Shown: one piece after another, positions 6,459-14,543 of the stretch
How positions within the stretch are numbered: the stretch's first letter is position 1
How the letters are laid out: every line of letters starts with the position of its first letter
NCBI GenBank assembly: GCA_964643045.1
Contig: CAZXSC010000053.1
Coordinates: forward strand, 1-17,494
From: TMED23 sp964643045
Lineage (GTDB): Bacteria; Pseudomonadota; Alphaproteobacteria; Rhodospirillales; UBA2165
DNA: 17,494 nt
Direction of reading: 5' to 3'
Translations under genes and position numbers: made by a program
Notes under the pieces: model-generated
The model's input: the letters and a program-made list of their open reading frames with translations, nothing else
Databases searched by the model: none
Told to the model about the DNA's origin: nothing

Positions 6459-7484
6459 TTAATCAACAGTCCATGTTGGCCCACTTTTAAGTAAATCGTT
6501 TATGCTGGGCGACGGATGAGCTTTTTTTTCATCTAAAATCTGATTGTGGACAGCCCCTTCGTAAGTATCAGTTGGGCTGCAATAAAGCACCCCGATAGCT
6601 ATCGGGAATTCGAGGCCATCCATTTGAGCCAATAAAGTTGCCAAAAATTTGTTAGCTTCGTCATGCACCAAAACATCTTTTTCTGTAATATTATTTTCAC
6701 CAATTGTGACTACTTCCAATTCAATTTTGTTGGGAGATATTCGCAGACCCTTGTTGCCTTCTTTGCCAAATATAAGCGGTTTACCATGTTCGACTTCTAT
6801 TTGTCGGTCTGCGGCAACATCTTTTGCCGTAAAGTGGTCGTAGACCCCATCATTATAGACAATACAGTTTTGGAGCACCTCCACAAAAGAAGCTCCCTTA
6901 TGGGTTTGGGCACGCTTGAAGACTCCAGGAAGGTGTTTAGGGTTTGCGTCGATGCCACGAGCAACGAATCTAGCCCCGCAACCGAGAGCAAATAAAGTGG
7001 CAGAAAGAGGACTGTCCAGTGATCCCAAGGGGGTTGATGGTGATCGGGTACCAATTTTTGACGTCGGCGAATATTGTCCTTTAGTTAGACCATAAATCTC
7101 GTTATTAAACAAAATGTATTGTAAGTCGACGTTACGCCGAAGCACATGCATTAGATGGTTGCCTCCGATAGAGAGAGAGTCCCCATCACCGGAAATAACC
7201 CAAATATCCAGTTGAGGGTTGGCTAGTTTGGTGCCCGTTGCTACTGCAGCGGCACGCCCGTGAATAGTATGAAAGCCATACGTGGCCATATAGTATGGGA
7301 ACCGCGCTGCGCATCCAATCCCCGAAATAAACACCGTTTTTTCCGGAGGCGATTGAAGGTCAACCAAAGTTTTTTGCATGGCACGAACTATGGAGTAGTC
7401 GCCACACCCTGGACACCAGCGGACCTCTTGGTCTGAGGCATAATCTTTGACTGTTAATTTTTCTGGGGATGTTGTGATATTCAT
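6459..7484 (-). CDS. korB: 2-oxoglutarate:ferredoxin oxidoreductase, beta subunit
   Basis: Thiamine-diphosphate and [4Fe-4S] subunit that, with KorA, oxidatively decarboxylates 2-oxoglutarate to succinyl-CoA and reduces ferredoxin, or runs in reverse in reductive carboxylation. The 341-aa length is normal for the long-beta type. The cluster ligands are visible as C24 and C27 (CPGCGDY), C58 (GIGC) and C207 (QNCIVYN). The ThDP/Mg motif is SGDGDSLSIGGNHL (98-111) with NNEIYGLTKGQ (127-137) downstream. The start ATG is three bases after the korA stop, so the pair is co-translated. No ferredoxin gene is adjacent. A paralogous pyruvate or branched-chain oxidoreductase is possible, but the fused KorA partner and this motif set fit KorB best. 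Confidence 0.92.
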   Translation of the reverse strand: MNITTSPEKLTVKDYASDQEVRWCPGCGDYSIVRAMQKTLVDLQSPPEKTVFISGIGCAARFPYYMATYGFHTIHGRAAAVATGTKLANPQLDIWVISGDGDSLSIGGNHLMHVLRRNVDLQYILFNNEIYGLTKGQYSPTSKIGTRSPSTPLGSLDSPLSATLFALGCGARFVARGIDANPKHLPGVFKRAQTHKGASFVEVLQNCIVYNDGVYDHFTAKDVAADRQIEVEHGKPLIFGKEGNKGLRISPNKIELEVVTIGENNITEKDVLVHDEANKFLATLLAQMDGLEFPIAIGVLYCSPTDTYEGAVHNQILDEKKAHPSPSINDLLKSGPTWTVD

Positions 7485-7487
7485 TCT

Positions 7488-9356
7488 TTAGCTTTCAAAA
7501 CTCTCTCGAATGGCCGCTTCAATTTCAGACACTTTAAAGGGTTGACCAGATATTTTGTTTAGTCCTTTGGCGGCAATTAAATATTCACTGCGCAGAACTG
7601 TAATTAATTGTCCCGTGTTCATCTCAACAACTATTATTTTCTTAAAATTACTCAAAAGCGATTCTAAGTTTTCTGGCAATGGCCAAATATGCCTTATATG
7701 AATATGTGAAACTTGGCATCCATCGGCCCGAACTTTTTGAACCGCACGGGTTATTGGGCCAAATGTTGAACCCCAACCGATGACTGCTAAATCGCCTTTG
7801 GAATCACCCCGAGTTATTTCCTGTTTAGGAATATCTTTTGCAATACCATCTATTTTACTTTTACGCACATCCGTCATTCTCTGATGGTTTTCTGCATCAT
7901 ATGAAATGTTTCCAGTTTCATATGACTTCTCAATTCCACCAATTCGGTGTTCAAGATTGGGTGTTCCCGGAATAGGCCAATTCCGTGCTAATGTAGACGG
8001 GTCTCGTTTTGTCGGGCTAAATTCTTTTGTCTCGGCCAGAAAATTAACAGGAAAATTGGGAATTTTATCGCTGTCAGGTATTTTCCATGGTTCAGATGCA
8101 TTAGCCAGATAGCCATCGGTAAGCAGTATCACTGGCGTCATATATTTTGTTGCTAATCTAGCCGCCTCAATCGCAACTTCAAAGTTATCTGCTGGAGTGC
8201 TCGCTGCTAGGACAACCAATGAACTATCTGCGTTACGACCCAATACTGCTTGATGTAGATCCGATTGCTCTGTTTTGGTAGGCATTCCAGTTGATGGCCC
8301 GGCGCGCTGGACGTTGACAACTATGAGAGGCAACTCGACTGATATTGCTAATCCGATTGTTTCTGTTTTAAGCGCTATACCGGGACCTGAGCTTGCTGTT
8401 ACACCGAGTGTGCCGGCGTACGAACCGCCGAGCGCAGCACAAACGGCGGCTATTTCATCCTCCGCCTGGAATGTCACAATATCGAAATGCTTGAGTTTTG
8501 AAAGGCTGTGCAGAATGGCCGACGCTGGTGTGATTGGATAGCCTGCAAATGTCATCCTAAGGTTAGCTTTTTGTGCTCCAGCAACTAAACCGTAAGAGAT
8601 GGCTTCGATACCGGTAATTGTTCTATAAAGGCCTGGTTTAATTTTAGCAGGTTCCACATTGAAAGATGTCGTTTCACCAGATAATTCAATAGTTTCACCC
8701 AACGCGTGCCCGGCGTTAACCGCCGCAATATTTGCATTAGCGATCTCTGGGCGTTTGCCAAATTTCTGGTTAAGCCATTCTGTTGTGGGAGAGCGATCCC
8801 GTCCATATAGCCAGTAGACCAAGCCAAGAGCATACATATTCTTGCACCTAACAGCCTCTTTTTGGGAAAGGCTAAATTCTTGCACGGCCTCCAAAGTATT
8901 CTTTGTTATATCGATAGTAATTAAGCGAAAACCTTCTACAGAACTATTTTCAGTGGGATTTTTTTTGTATCCCGCTTTTTTGAGGTTTCGTTCCGTAAAT
9001 GAGCCAGTATCAATGATAACTAAGCCACCCTTGTTAAGATCTGAAAGATTAACTTTTAAAGCGGCTGGATTGAGTGCGACCAAAACATCCGGAGCATCGC
9101 CCGCGGTACGGATTTCTCGGGACCCAAAATGAATTTGAAATGCTGACACACCAAAAGTGGTACCCTGCGGAGCCCTGATTTCTGCCGGGAAATCTGGGAA
9201 TGTTGACAAATCGTTGCCTGCAAGTGCGGTAGTAAGAGTAAATTGCCCACCGGTAATTTGTATTCCGTCCCCCGAATCGCCTGCAAATCGGATAACTACA
9301 TCTTCCAATTCCTCGTGAAAGCCTTTCCCCATTGCAACGGCGGACGATCCTTCCAT
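7488..9356 (-). CDS. korA: 2-oxoglutarate:ferredoxin oxidoreductase, fused gamma-alpha subunit
   Basis: Partner of KorB. The 622-aa chain joins the gamma domain (about 18-220; FAGDSGDGIQITGG at 24-37, FPDFPAEIRAPQGTTFG at 53-69) to the alpha pyrimidine-binding domain (about 248-450; GYPITPAS 272-279, FQAEDEIAAV 296-305, SSGPG 322-326, QRAGPSTGMPTKTEQSDL 350-367) and a C-terminal transketolase-like domain (AVIGWGSTFGP, HIRHIWPLP). The fusion and length are typical of alphaproteobacterial and actinobacterial KorA. The ATG at 9356 has a clear AGGAG ten bases upstream (9367-9371), so it is preferred over the internal Met9. It is the first gene of the korAB unit, after a 354-base gap. Confidence 0.93.
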   Translation of the reverse strand: MEGSSAVAMGKGFHEELEDVVIRFAGDSGDGIQITGGQFTLTTALAGNDLSTFPDFPAEIRAPQGTTFGVSAFQIHFGSREIRTAGDAPDVLVALNPAALKVNLSDLNKGGLVIIDTGSFTERNLKKAGYKKNPTENSSVEGFRLITIDITKNTLEAVQEFSLSQKEAVRCKNMYALGLVYWLYGRDRSPTTEWLNQKFGKRPEIANANIAAVNAGHALGETIELSGETTSFNVEPAKIKPGLYRTITGIEAISYGLVAGAQKANLRMTFAGYPITPASAILHSLSKLKHFDIVTFQAEDEIAAVCAALGGSYAGTLGVTASSGPGIALKTETIGLAISVELPLIVVNVQRAGPSTGMPTKTEQSDLHQAVLGRNADSSLVVLAASTPADNFEVAIEAARLATKYMTPVILLTDGYLANASEPWKIPDSDKIPNFPVNFLAETKEFSPTKRDPSTLARNWPIPGTPNLEHRIGGIEKSYETGNISYDAENHQRMTDVRKSKIDGIAKDIPKQEITRGDSKGDLAVIGWGSTFGPITRAVQKVRADGCQVSHIHIRHIWPLPENLESLLSNFKKIIVVEMNTGQLITVLRSEYLIAAKGLNKISGQPFKVSEIEAAIRESFES

Positions 9357-9710
9357 GTCGTTCCAACTCCTAATTTAGTATGCTACATGCAGTGTAGCCA
9401 CTTACTCCTGGCGTTAATTGGACAATTTAGCCAACGTCGCATATTGATCTTAATTTTCATGAAGTATTATTTACATTTACTCACGGGTGAAGGTAATTTT
9501 ACTACAAATAACGCATAAATTATTACTAAACTCTTATGAAATAAATATGAAATTTCTAATATCATAGGAAGTTGTGATGGGCAAACCGAGAATTACAAAA
9601 AAAAATCCCCCAAAGTTTTTGTATAATAAATGTTTGTAGGTACTGCTCTAACAAGGTTGGGTTTTAGAGAATTGTCGGTAAATTGCTAAAATACCCTACT
9701 CAAATATGGA
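9357..9710. other. Intergenic region between rppH (end) and korA (start)
   Basis: A 354-base AT-rich stretch that must hold the korAB promoter and the end of the gpmI-rppH operon. I see the inverted repeat at 9382-9398, a second inverted repeat CTCTAA-N12-TTAGAG (9646-9651/9664-9669) that lacks an adjacent T-tract, and a T9 run on the minus strand (9605-9597) after GGGGGA but without a convincing stem. A plus-strand TATAAT is at 9622-9627 with no good -35. A 20-codon plus-strand ORF (9577-9639) with a ribosome-like AGGAAG is discussed as a finding. No tRNA or recognisable protein gene was seen. Confidence 0.5.
9382..9398. promoter_or_regulatory. Inverted repeat GCTACA-N5-TGTAGC upstream of korA
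   Basis: Perfect 6-bp arms (9382-9387 and 9393-9398) around TGCAG, 25 bases upstream of the korA ATG. It could be an operator half-site pair or a small hairpin in the korA leader. No known regulator motif is assigned; a classical FNR palindrome is not visible nearby. Confidence 0.35.
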
Positions 9711-10202
9711 TTACTTAATAGCTTTTGCGAATCGGGAAAATTCATTTATGAGACATTTATAAACTCGCCTTTTAAACGGGACGGTTAGTTGACGAATTTC
9801 GCTAATATCCACCCATTTGCAAGCGCTAAACTCAGGATTTGCGACAGCTGTAGGATTAATTTCAGTATCATCGCCTAAAAAGCGGAAGGCAAACCACTTC
9901 TGCCTTTGTCCGCCGAAACGACCATCCCAAATTTTCCCCATAAGACTTGGTGGTAGGTCATAGTTTAGCCATTTGGGCATTTCACTTATTAACTCGACAT
10001 TTGACGTTCCAATTTCTTCCCTAAGTTCCCTGAGGGCAGCAGCCTTTGGTTCTTCGCCTTCTTCAATTCCCCCTTGTGGGAGTTGCCAAGCATTTTGGAA
10101 AGCATCCAGGCGTCGTCCTACCAAGACATGACCGCTTCTGTTGAAAAGCAAAATTCCAGCACAAGGTCTATATGGAAGTTGGTGATGATTTTTAGCTGAC
10201 AA
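9711..10202 (-). CDS. rppH: RNA 5'-pyrophosphohydrolase RppH (Nudix)
   Basis: Removes pyrophosphate from the 5' end of triphosphorylated mRNA, starting 5'-end-dependent decay. The 163-aa protein shows the family opening LPYRPCAGILLFN (9-21), the segment WQLPQGGIEEGE, and a complete Nudix box at residues 44-66 fitting Gx5Ex7REUxEExGU (G44, E50, R58-E59, E62-E63, G65). The start is TTG at 10202: no ATG or GTG lies in frame before the conserved core, and the next Met is beyond the Nudix box. It lies two bases after the stop of the deacetylase gene and has no good ribosome site of its own, so translation is probably coupled to the upstream gene. It is the last gene of the gpmI-envC-ctpA-deacetylase operon. 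Confidence 0.92.
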   Translation of the reverse strand: MSAKNHHQLPYRPCAGILLFNRSGHVLVGRRLDAFQNAWQLPQGGIEEGEEPKAAALRELREEIGTSNVELISEMPKWLNYDLPPSLMGKIWDGRFGGQRQKWFAFRFLGDDTEINPTAVANPEFSACKWVDISEIRQLTVPFKRRVYKCLINEFSRFAKAIK

Positions 10203-10204
10203 GG

Positions 10205-11908
10205 TTACTTTTTTTCGGAAACTGTTGGGGGGTTAGTTTTAAGGTTGGCCTTACCGGTAACTTTCACACTTGCGGATATAGGAGCTAAGATAATGTTTTT
10301 GGAGGCTAATGTTTTTGTCCAAGTCATGATTAATGAGATTGTATTGGGAAGTGGTCGCGCTATTCCTATAGCAACTTTATTTTTTTTAGCGATAGATTCC
10401 AATTTTGATAGAGCACGCATTATATCCTGCCTAGAAGGTTTACGATCTATGGCGGCATCGCTGCGGGCTCGAGGTAAGCCGATGGTCGATGCGATCTTAA
10501 CAATTTGACTATTTTTGGCCAAACCATTATCGATAATTAAAAGGCCGCGATTATTTATTTCCTTTAAGATAGGTTCCAGCGCTTTACGTGAACTCGCGAA
10601 ACGCGTGCCCATCATTTGCAACAATCCGATATTGCCCATTGAGACTGATAGTATATACCGGAGCCGATCGATATTCTCCGTCTGTTGCAAGTCAACTTGT
10701 AGAGCGAAGGGGCCAGGGTCTGAAAAAGGAAAATCTATAGGCTCCATTGGTAACGTGATTAGCGTTTCATGTCCAACTGCTCTAGCTAGACTAACCCAGT
10801 TACCAACGTTTTTTGCGTAAGGATTAAATGCTAGTGTCACCTCGGATGGGGTATGGTTGATTGCTGCGGTGGTCGCTGCTCGGCTTAAGCCAAGCCCCTT
10901 AATTATAAGACTTACCCGAGGCAGATTATTTTTATTTTTAAAAGTTTTGCCGTAAAATTTCCACGGTCTGCGTCCATCAGTTGAAATTTTAGGGATAACC
11001 CCACCACCCATCGACTCACCAAGTAATTTGTCTGGTTCTACCAGGGGTTTTGGGTTTTTCATCATAGGAATTCCTTTATAGGCGGCAGCTGTAACAGATG
11101 GTAAAGAGAGGCTACCATCAGCTAGCCGTTTGGCGCCCGAAGCGGATTGTTCTACTGCACGCTTCGACGTTTTGGATATCACGTTCTTATCTGTACTAGC
11201 GGGCTTTTTAATACTTTTATTTTTTTTGTCGTTGAGTTTTTTCCCCCTGTCTGGTGGCGGCTTCTTTTTCATAAGAACAGATACTTTGGATGTTTTCACA
11301 TTATCAGCGGGCTTTGGTTGGAGGTTAGATTGATTCTTCTGGATTAATTTTTTAGATGAAGAAAGCAACTTCTTTCTCCCTTTTTTCAACTTCGACTTTT
11401 TCGGAATATTTAGACTTAGAACAGCGTTAGAGGAATTTACATTTGAACCGTCTTGACTTCTAGTTTGAAAATAAAACATTCCTACACCGGCTAAGATTGC
11501 CACAAGTACAGCACCTGTTCCTATCAAAACCCATTTCTTTTTCCCTCCATTACCAGCATCTTCATCGTCAATTTCATCATTGGGGAGATTAATGTCTTCA
11601 AGAACTAGGGCGTCATTATCCTCGCGCTCTTCTAGCTCAATGTCATCATTATTCGATTCCTCTATATCGTTTTCAGCATTGTCATTTTGTCCGTTTTCGT
11701 CTGGGTCGTCTTCCTTATTTTCATCGGGCTCACTTTGATTGTCATCAATGGGCAGTTTATCCTGATCGTTTTCAACATTGTCATTTTGTCCGTTTTCGTC
11801 TGGGTCGTCTTGTTTACTTTCATCGCGCCCATTTTGACCGTCATCTAATAGGTTTTCAGATGAAGTTTCATTCGTTGTTTTATCAGTTTCTATTTTTTCA
11901 TCTGACAT
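10205..11908 (-). CDS. Divergent polysaccharide deacetylase family protein (YibQ-like), membrane anchored
   Basis: A 567-aa protein. Residues 1-120 are strongly acidic and Asn/Asp/Glu-rich with a 33-residue tandem duplication (from D29 and D62, both containing DDPDENGQNDN). A KKK stop is followed by one transmembrane helix (about 126-147, WVLIGTGAVLVAILAGVG), then a Lys/Ser/Pro-rich linker (about 170-300), then the divergent deacetylase NodB-like fold (about 310-550; PRVSLIIKGLGLSRAATTAAI, VTLAFNPYA, ETLITLPMEPIDFPFSDPGP, GLLIIDNG). Topology is predicted as acidic tail in the cytoplasm and domain in the periplasm. The early strand reads IIKGLG where many relatives have an IIDDxG-like pair, so catalytic metal binding looks impaired. 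It lies between ctpA and rppH, the usual place in Rhodospirillales-type genomes. Enzymatic activity is unproven for the family; a cell wall role is inferred from its envelope neighbours. Confidence 0.85.
   Translation of the reverse strand: MSDEKIETDKTTNETSSENLLDDGQNGRDESKQDDPDENGQNDNVENDQDKLPIDDNQSEPDENKEDDPDENGQNDNAENDIEESNNDDIELEEREDNDALVLEDINLPNDEIDDEDAGNGGKKKWVLIGTGAVLVAILAGVGMFYFQTRSQDGSNVNSSNAVLSLNIPKKSKLKKGRKKLLSSSKKLIQKNQSNLQPKPADNVKTSKVSVLMKKKPPPDRGKKLNDKKNKSIKKPASTDKNVISKTSKRAVEQSASGAKRLADGSLSLPSVTAAAYKGIPMMKNPKPLVEPDKLLGESMGGGVIPKISTDGRRPWKFYGKTFKNKNNLPRVSLIIKGLGLSRAATTAAINHTPSEVTLAFNPYAKNVGNWVSLARAVGHETLITLPMEPIDFPFSDPGPFALQVDLQQTENIDRLRYILSVSMGNIGLLQMMGTRFASSRKALEPILKEINNRGLLIIDNGLAKNSQIVKIASTIGLPRARSDAAIDRKPSRQDIMRALSKLESIAKKNKVAIGIARPLPNTISLIMTWTKTLASKNIILAPISASVKVTGKANLKTNPPTVSEKK
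11666..11828. repeat. Imperfect 99-bp-period tandem duplication inside the deacetylase gene
   Basis: Bases 11666-11712 and 11765-11811 are identical over 47 positions except one G/A change, and similarity continues to about 11729 and 11828 with a few mismatches. The period is 99 bp, exactly 33 codons, so the reading frame is kept. It encodes the repeated acidic DDPDENGQNDN segments. Confidence 0.85.
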
Positions 11909-11956
11909 AAAAAATATTCCAGTAGTTCTATATAATTATACTCATGTGATATCATT

Positions 11957-13288
11957 TTATTCTTTTATTTTCTGAGAAAATAGGGAAACCCCGCGCAGAA
12001 GGTCCAATGCACGTTGTAATTGGAAATCTTGTATTTCTTTGTTTGCTTCTTTTTTCTGCTTAGACGATTTATTGGGGGGGGTGTTAGAATTATTATCAGA
12101 CTTCTCATTTTCGTTACTATCGTTTTTTAGGGCGCCGCGCAAATCACCCTCTCGTGTTAACTTGCGTTGCTTAATCATTTCAATTTTTGCCGGTTCGACT
12201 GTAATGTCAGGCATTACGCCAATTTCTTGGATACTGCGCCCCGATGGGGTGTAATAACGGGATGTTGTTAGGCGCATTGCACTTTGTTGTTGAAGTGGAA
12301 TGATTGTTTGTACAGAGCCTTTGCCGAATGACTTTGTACCAAGTATGATAGCACGTTTATGATCTTGCAGGGCACCCGCGACAATCTCCGATGCACTAGC
12401 TGACCCGCCATTAATTAATACGACAATTGGTATACCATCAGTTAAATCGCCTGGCCGAGCATTAAATCTTTGGTGGCCTTCTTTTTTCCGTGAACGGGTC
12501 GAAACAATTTCACCTTTTTCCAGGAATGCGTCAGAGACAGAAACGGCTTGATCAAGAAGGCCGCCAGGGTTGTTTCTAAGATCCAGTATTAAGCCGTGAA
12601 AATTATGACCAAGTTCTTTTTTTATTTCTTTAATGGCCTTTTTTAAGCCTTTTTCTGTCGGTTGGCTAAAAGAGGCGATCCGGATATAACCAATATCGGC
12701 ACCTTCGATACGAGACCGCACAGTGCGGATTGGAATAATACCCCGGGTGATTATTACATCAAAGGGTTCTTTCCCAATACGCTGAATAGTTAGTTTTATA
12801 TCTTCGCCCACTTTCCCGCGCATTTTGTCAACAGCCTGAGAAAGAGTCAGACCCCGAACACGGTCGCCGTCCAGGTGGGTAATCAAATCGCCAGGTTGTA
12901 ATCCCGCCCGGTGAGCAGGAGTGTCATCGATCGGAGAAACAACTTTAATTAGACCACTATCCATGGTTACTTCAATTCCGAGTCCACCAAACTTTCCTCG
13001 CGTTTGTACACGCATATCTTTGAAATTCTTTGCATTTAGGTAACCTGAATGCGGATCTAGAGATGTGAGCATGCCAGTAATTGCAGCTTCAATGAGATCT
13101 TCATCCGAAACTTCAGTAACATAGCTTTTCCGCACCCGTTCGAATACGTCACCAAAAAGGTCAAGCAGGCGGTACGTTTCAATATTTTTCTTGGTCTTGA
13201 CTTTCTCATTTGCCTCTAGAGTAACGGGTAAGGCTATCAATAACGAGAGGCAAATCAGACCTGCCAAGAGGTGTGAATATTTTTTCAT
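11957..13288 (-). CDS. ctpA: S41 family carboxy-terminal processing protease
   Basis: A periplasmic serine protease that trims C-termini of envelope proteins. It has 443 aa with a signal peptide (MKKYSHLLAGLICLSLLIALPVTLEA, likely cleavage after LEA at 24-26), a PDZ domain (about 95-170; GKFGGLGIEV, AHRAGLQPGDLITHLDG) and the S41 core. The catalytic residues are S298 in GGSASASEIVAGAL, K323 in SFGKGSVQ and Q327, with the usual 25- and 4-residue spacings of CtpA/CtpB. Residues 385-415 are a low-complexity Asn/Ser/Lys linker before a final helical segment. The ATG is preceded by AGGAG 12 bases upstream, and this ribosome site overlaps the envC stop codon (15-base gap). The placement next to envC suggests a role in cell wall remodelling, since Ctp proteases control murein hydrolases in other bacteria. 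Confidence 0.94.
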   Translation of the reverse strand: MKKYSHLLAGLICLSLLIALPVTLEANEKVKTKKNIETYRLLDLFGDVFERVRKSYVTEVSDEDLIEAAITGMLTSLDPHSGYLNAKNFKDMRVQTRGKFGGLGIEVTMDSGLIKVVSPIDDTPAHRAGLQPGDLITHLDGDRVRGLTLSQAVDKMRGKVGEDIKLTIQRIGKEPFDVIITRGIIPIRTVRSRIEGADIGYIRIASFSQPTEKGLKKAIKEIKKELGHNFHGLILDLRNNPGGLLDQAVSVSDAFLEKGEIVSTRSRKKEGHQRFNARPGDLTDGIPIVVLINGGSASASEIVAGALQDHKRAIILGTKSFGKGSVQTIIPLQQQSAMRLTTSRYYTPSGRSIQEIGVMPDITVEPAKIEMIKQRKLTREGDLRGALKNDSNENEKSDNNSNTPPNKSSKQKKEANKEIQDFQLQRALDLLRGVSLFSQKIKE

Positions 13289-13303
13289 GTGCTTGCTTTG
13301 CTC

Positions 13304-14542
13304 CTAACTATTTGTCTTTTTTATAAGCCATGGCCATGGATTAATTGGTTGATTATTGCGTCTTAATTCAATGTACAGTGAAGGTTTCCCTTTTTTCGGG
13401 GTGCCCATAACACCAACCGGTTCACCCGATAATAAGTATTGGCCCTTAGCACCGTCAATTCTCGCCATTCCAGCTAATAAACTATGATATCCTTCATTAT
13501 GATCAATGATCAAGAGTTGCCCATATCCGCGAAAATTGCCAGCAAAAACCACTTTGCCATTGTGTGGAGCGACCACCTGCGCTGAAGCACGTGTTTCTAT
13601 GGTCAGACCCTTGTGCGTGATGCCACGTCGCACCATTTCGCCGTATCGTGCCGAGATTCGCCCGACAGCAGGATATCTCAAAGAGCCGCGAGAAAGAGCA
13701 AAAGGTTTAAGGTTAAATGGACGTGCAAGGCGCACATTTCTTTCTGGAGTTTTATTTGGCACACTATCCTTATTTGTACCGGTACCTCGTTTTCTCGACA
13801 GAATTTTCTTTGCTGATTTGATCTGGCGTTCCTCTTCTAGCTCCTCAAACAATTCGCGGAGATTTTTAACCTTGCTATTTAAAGATTTAACCTTTGACGC
13901 TGCCTTTCGTCGTTTGGAAATCGTGTATTTATGCTGTTTATCTTTTAAGCGAATGAGTTTATCTAGTATTTTTCGTTTTTTATTAAACTCTAACCCCGTA
14001 ACCTTTAATTGCAATTTACGACTGGAAATCAAGTCCCGCGTTGCTGCAAGGGCAACTAGATCTTCACGCAGGCGATTGGCCTGTTTTTCAATCTTGGGAA
14101 CAGCTGACTTTAATAGAATTGCTGTGCGGATCAAATCAGTAGCTCCTGCTGGATACACGATGACGGCTTCTGGTGGCAGACGTGAAATGCGTTGTAAAGC
14201 CATCAAAACACCAGCAAACTGAACCCTTCGAGCCGCTAGTAATTTACGTTTTTCATTTTCGGCACTATTTAGGTCGTGAATCTCAATTTCTAGTTTAGAT
14301 AGCCGTTGTTCCAAATTCTGCACACTGTATGCAATGTTGATCCGATCGCGACCCGCCTTTGAGATATCGTTTTTTAAATTGGCGGCTCTTTTTTTTAGAT
14401 ATTGACTGCGTTTTTCACCTTCCTCAATAGCTTTCTCGACTTGCTTAATTTTATTATTAAGAGTGTCGTTTTTGTATTGTGCTAAGGTGGGTTGGATAAG
14501 AATTATCGTGATTATCGCCGATAAAAAGTATAATGATTTCAA
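13304..14542 (-). CDS. envC: EnvC-type murein hydrolase activator (degenerate LytM/M23)
   Basis: A periplasmic protein of 412 aa. It has a signal peptide (MKSLYFLSAIITIILIQPTLA, cleavage after A21), a long coiled coil (about 25-250, heptad-like Lys/Glu/Leu pattern) and a C-terminal LytM fold (about 288-408; YPAVGRISARYG, ITHKGLTIET, VVAPHNGKVVFAG, GYGQLLIIDH, GYHSLLAG, PSLYIELR). The zinc ligands of active M23 peptidases are lost: HxxxD is H310-KGL-T314, and HxH is S388-L-Y390. It is therefore an activator of amidases at the division site, as for EnvC, not an endopeptidase. The start is TTG at 14542, one base after the gpmI stop; no ATG or GTG fits, and the next Met is residue 114, past the signal peptide. 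Translation is probably coupled to gpmI. Confidence 0.9.
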   Translation of the reverse strand: MKSLYFLSAIITIILIQPTLAQYKNDTLNNKIKQVEKAIEEGEKRSQYLKKRAANLKNDISKAGRDRINIAYSVQNLEQRLSKLEIEIHDLNSAENEKRKLLAARRVQFAGVLMALQRISRLPPEAVIVYPAGATDLIRTAILLKSAVPKIEKQANRLREDLVALAATRDLISSRKLQLKVTGLEFNKKRKILDKLIRLKDKQHKYTISKRRKAASKVKSLNSKVKNLRELFEELEEERQIKSAKKILSRKRGTGTNKDSVPNKTPERNVRLARPFNLKPFALSRGSLRYPAVGRISARYGEMVRRGITHKGLTIETRASAQVVAPHNGKVVFAGNFRGYGQLLIIDHNEGYHSLLAGMARIDGAKGQYLLSGEPVGVMGTPKKGKPSLYIELRRNNQPINPWPWLIKKTNS

Positions 14543-14543
14543 G

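Noticed and set aside
9595..9669. Intrinsic terminator for the rppH operon
   Set aside because: There is a T9 run on the minus strand and a separate 6-bp inverted repeat, but they are about 40 bases apart and the repeat is not followed by T residues.
11929..11948. TATAAT (minus strand, 11940-11935) between ctpA and the deacetylase gene as an internal promoter
   Set aside because: The site is in a palindromic AT-rich stretch (TATAATTATA), with no recognisable -35 at 16-18 bases; chance is likely.
13506..14222. 238-codon plus-strand open frame antisense to envC
   Set aside because: It lies entirely within envC on the opposite strand; the composition (Arg/Ser/Leu rich) is that of a shadow of Lys/Glu coiled-coil codons, and envC has clear signal peptide and LytM motifs.
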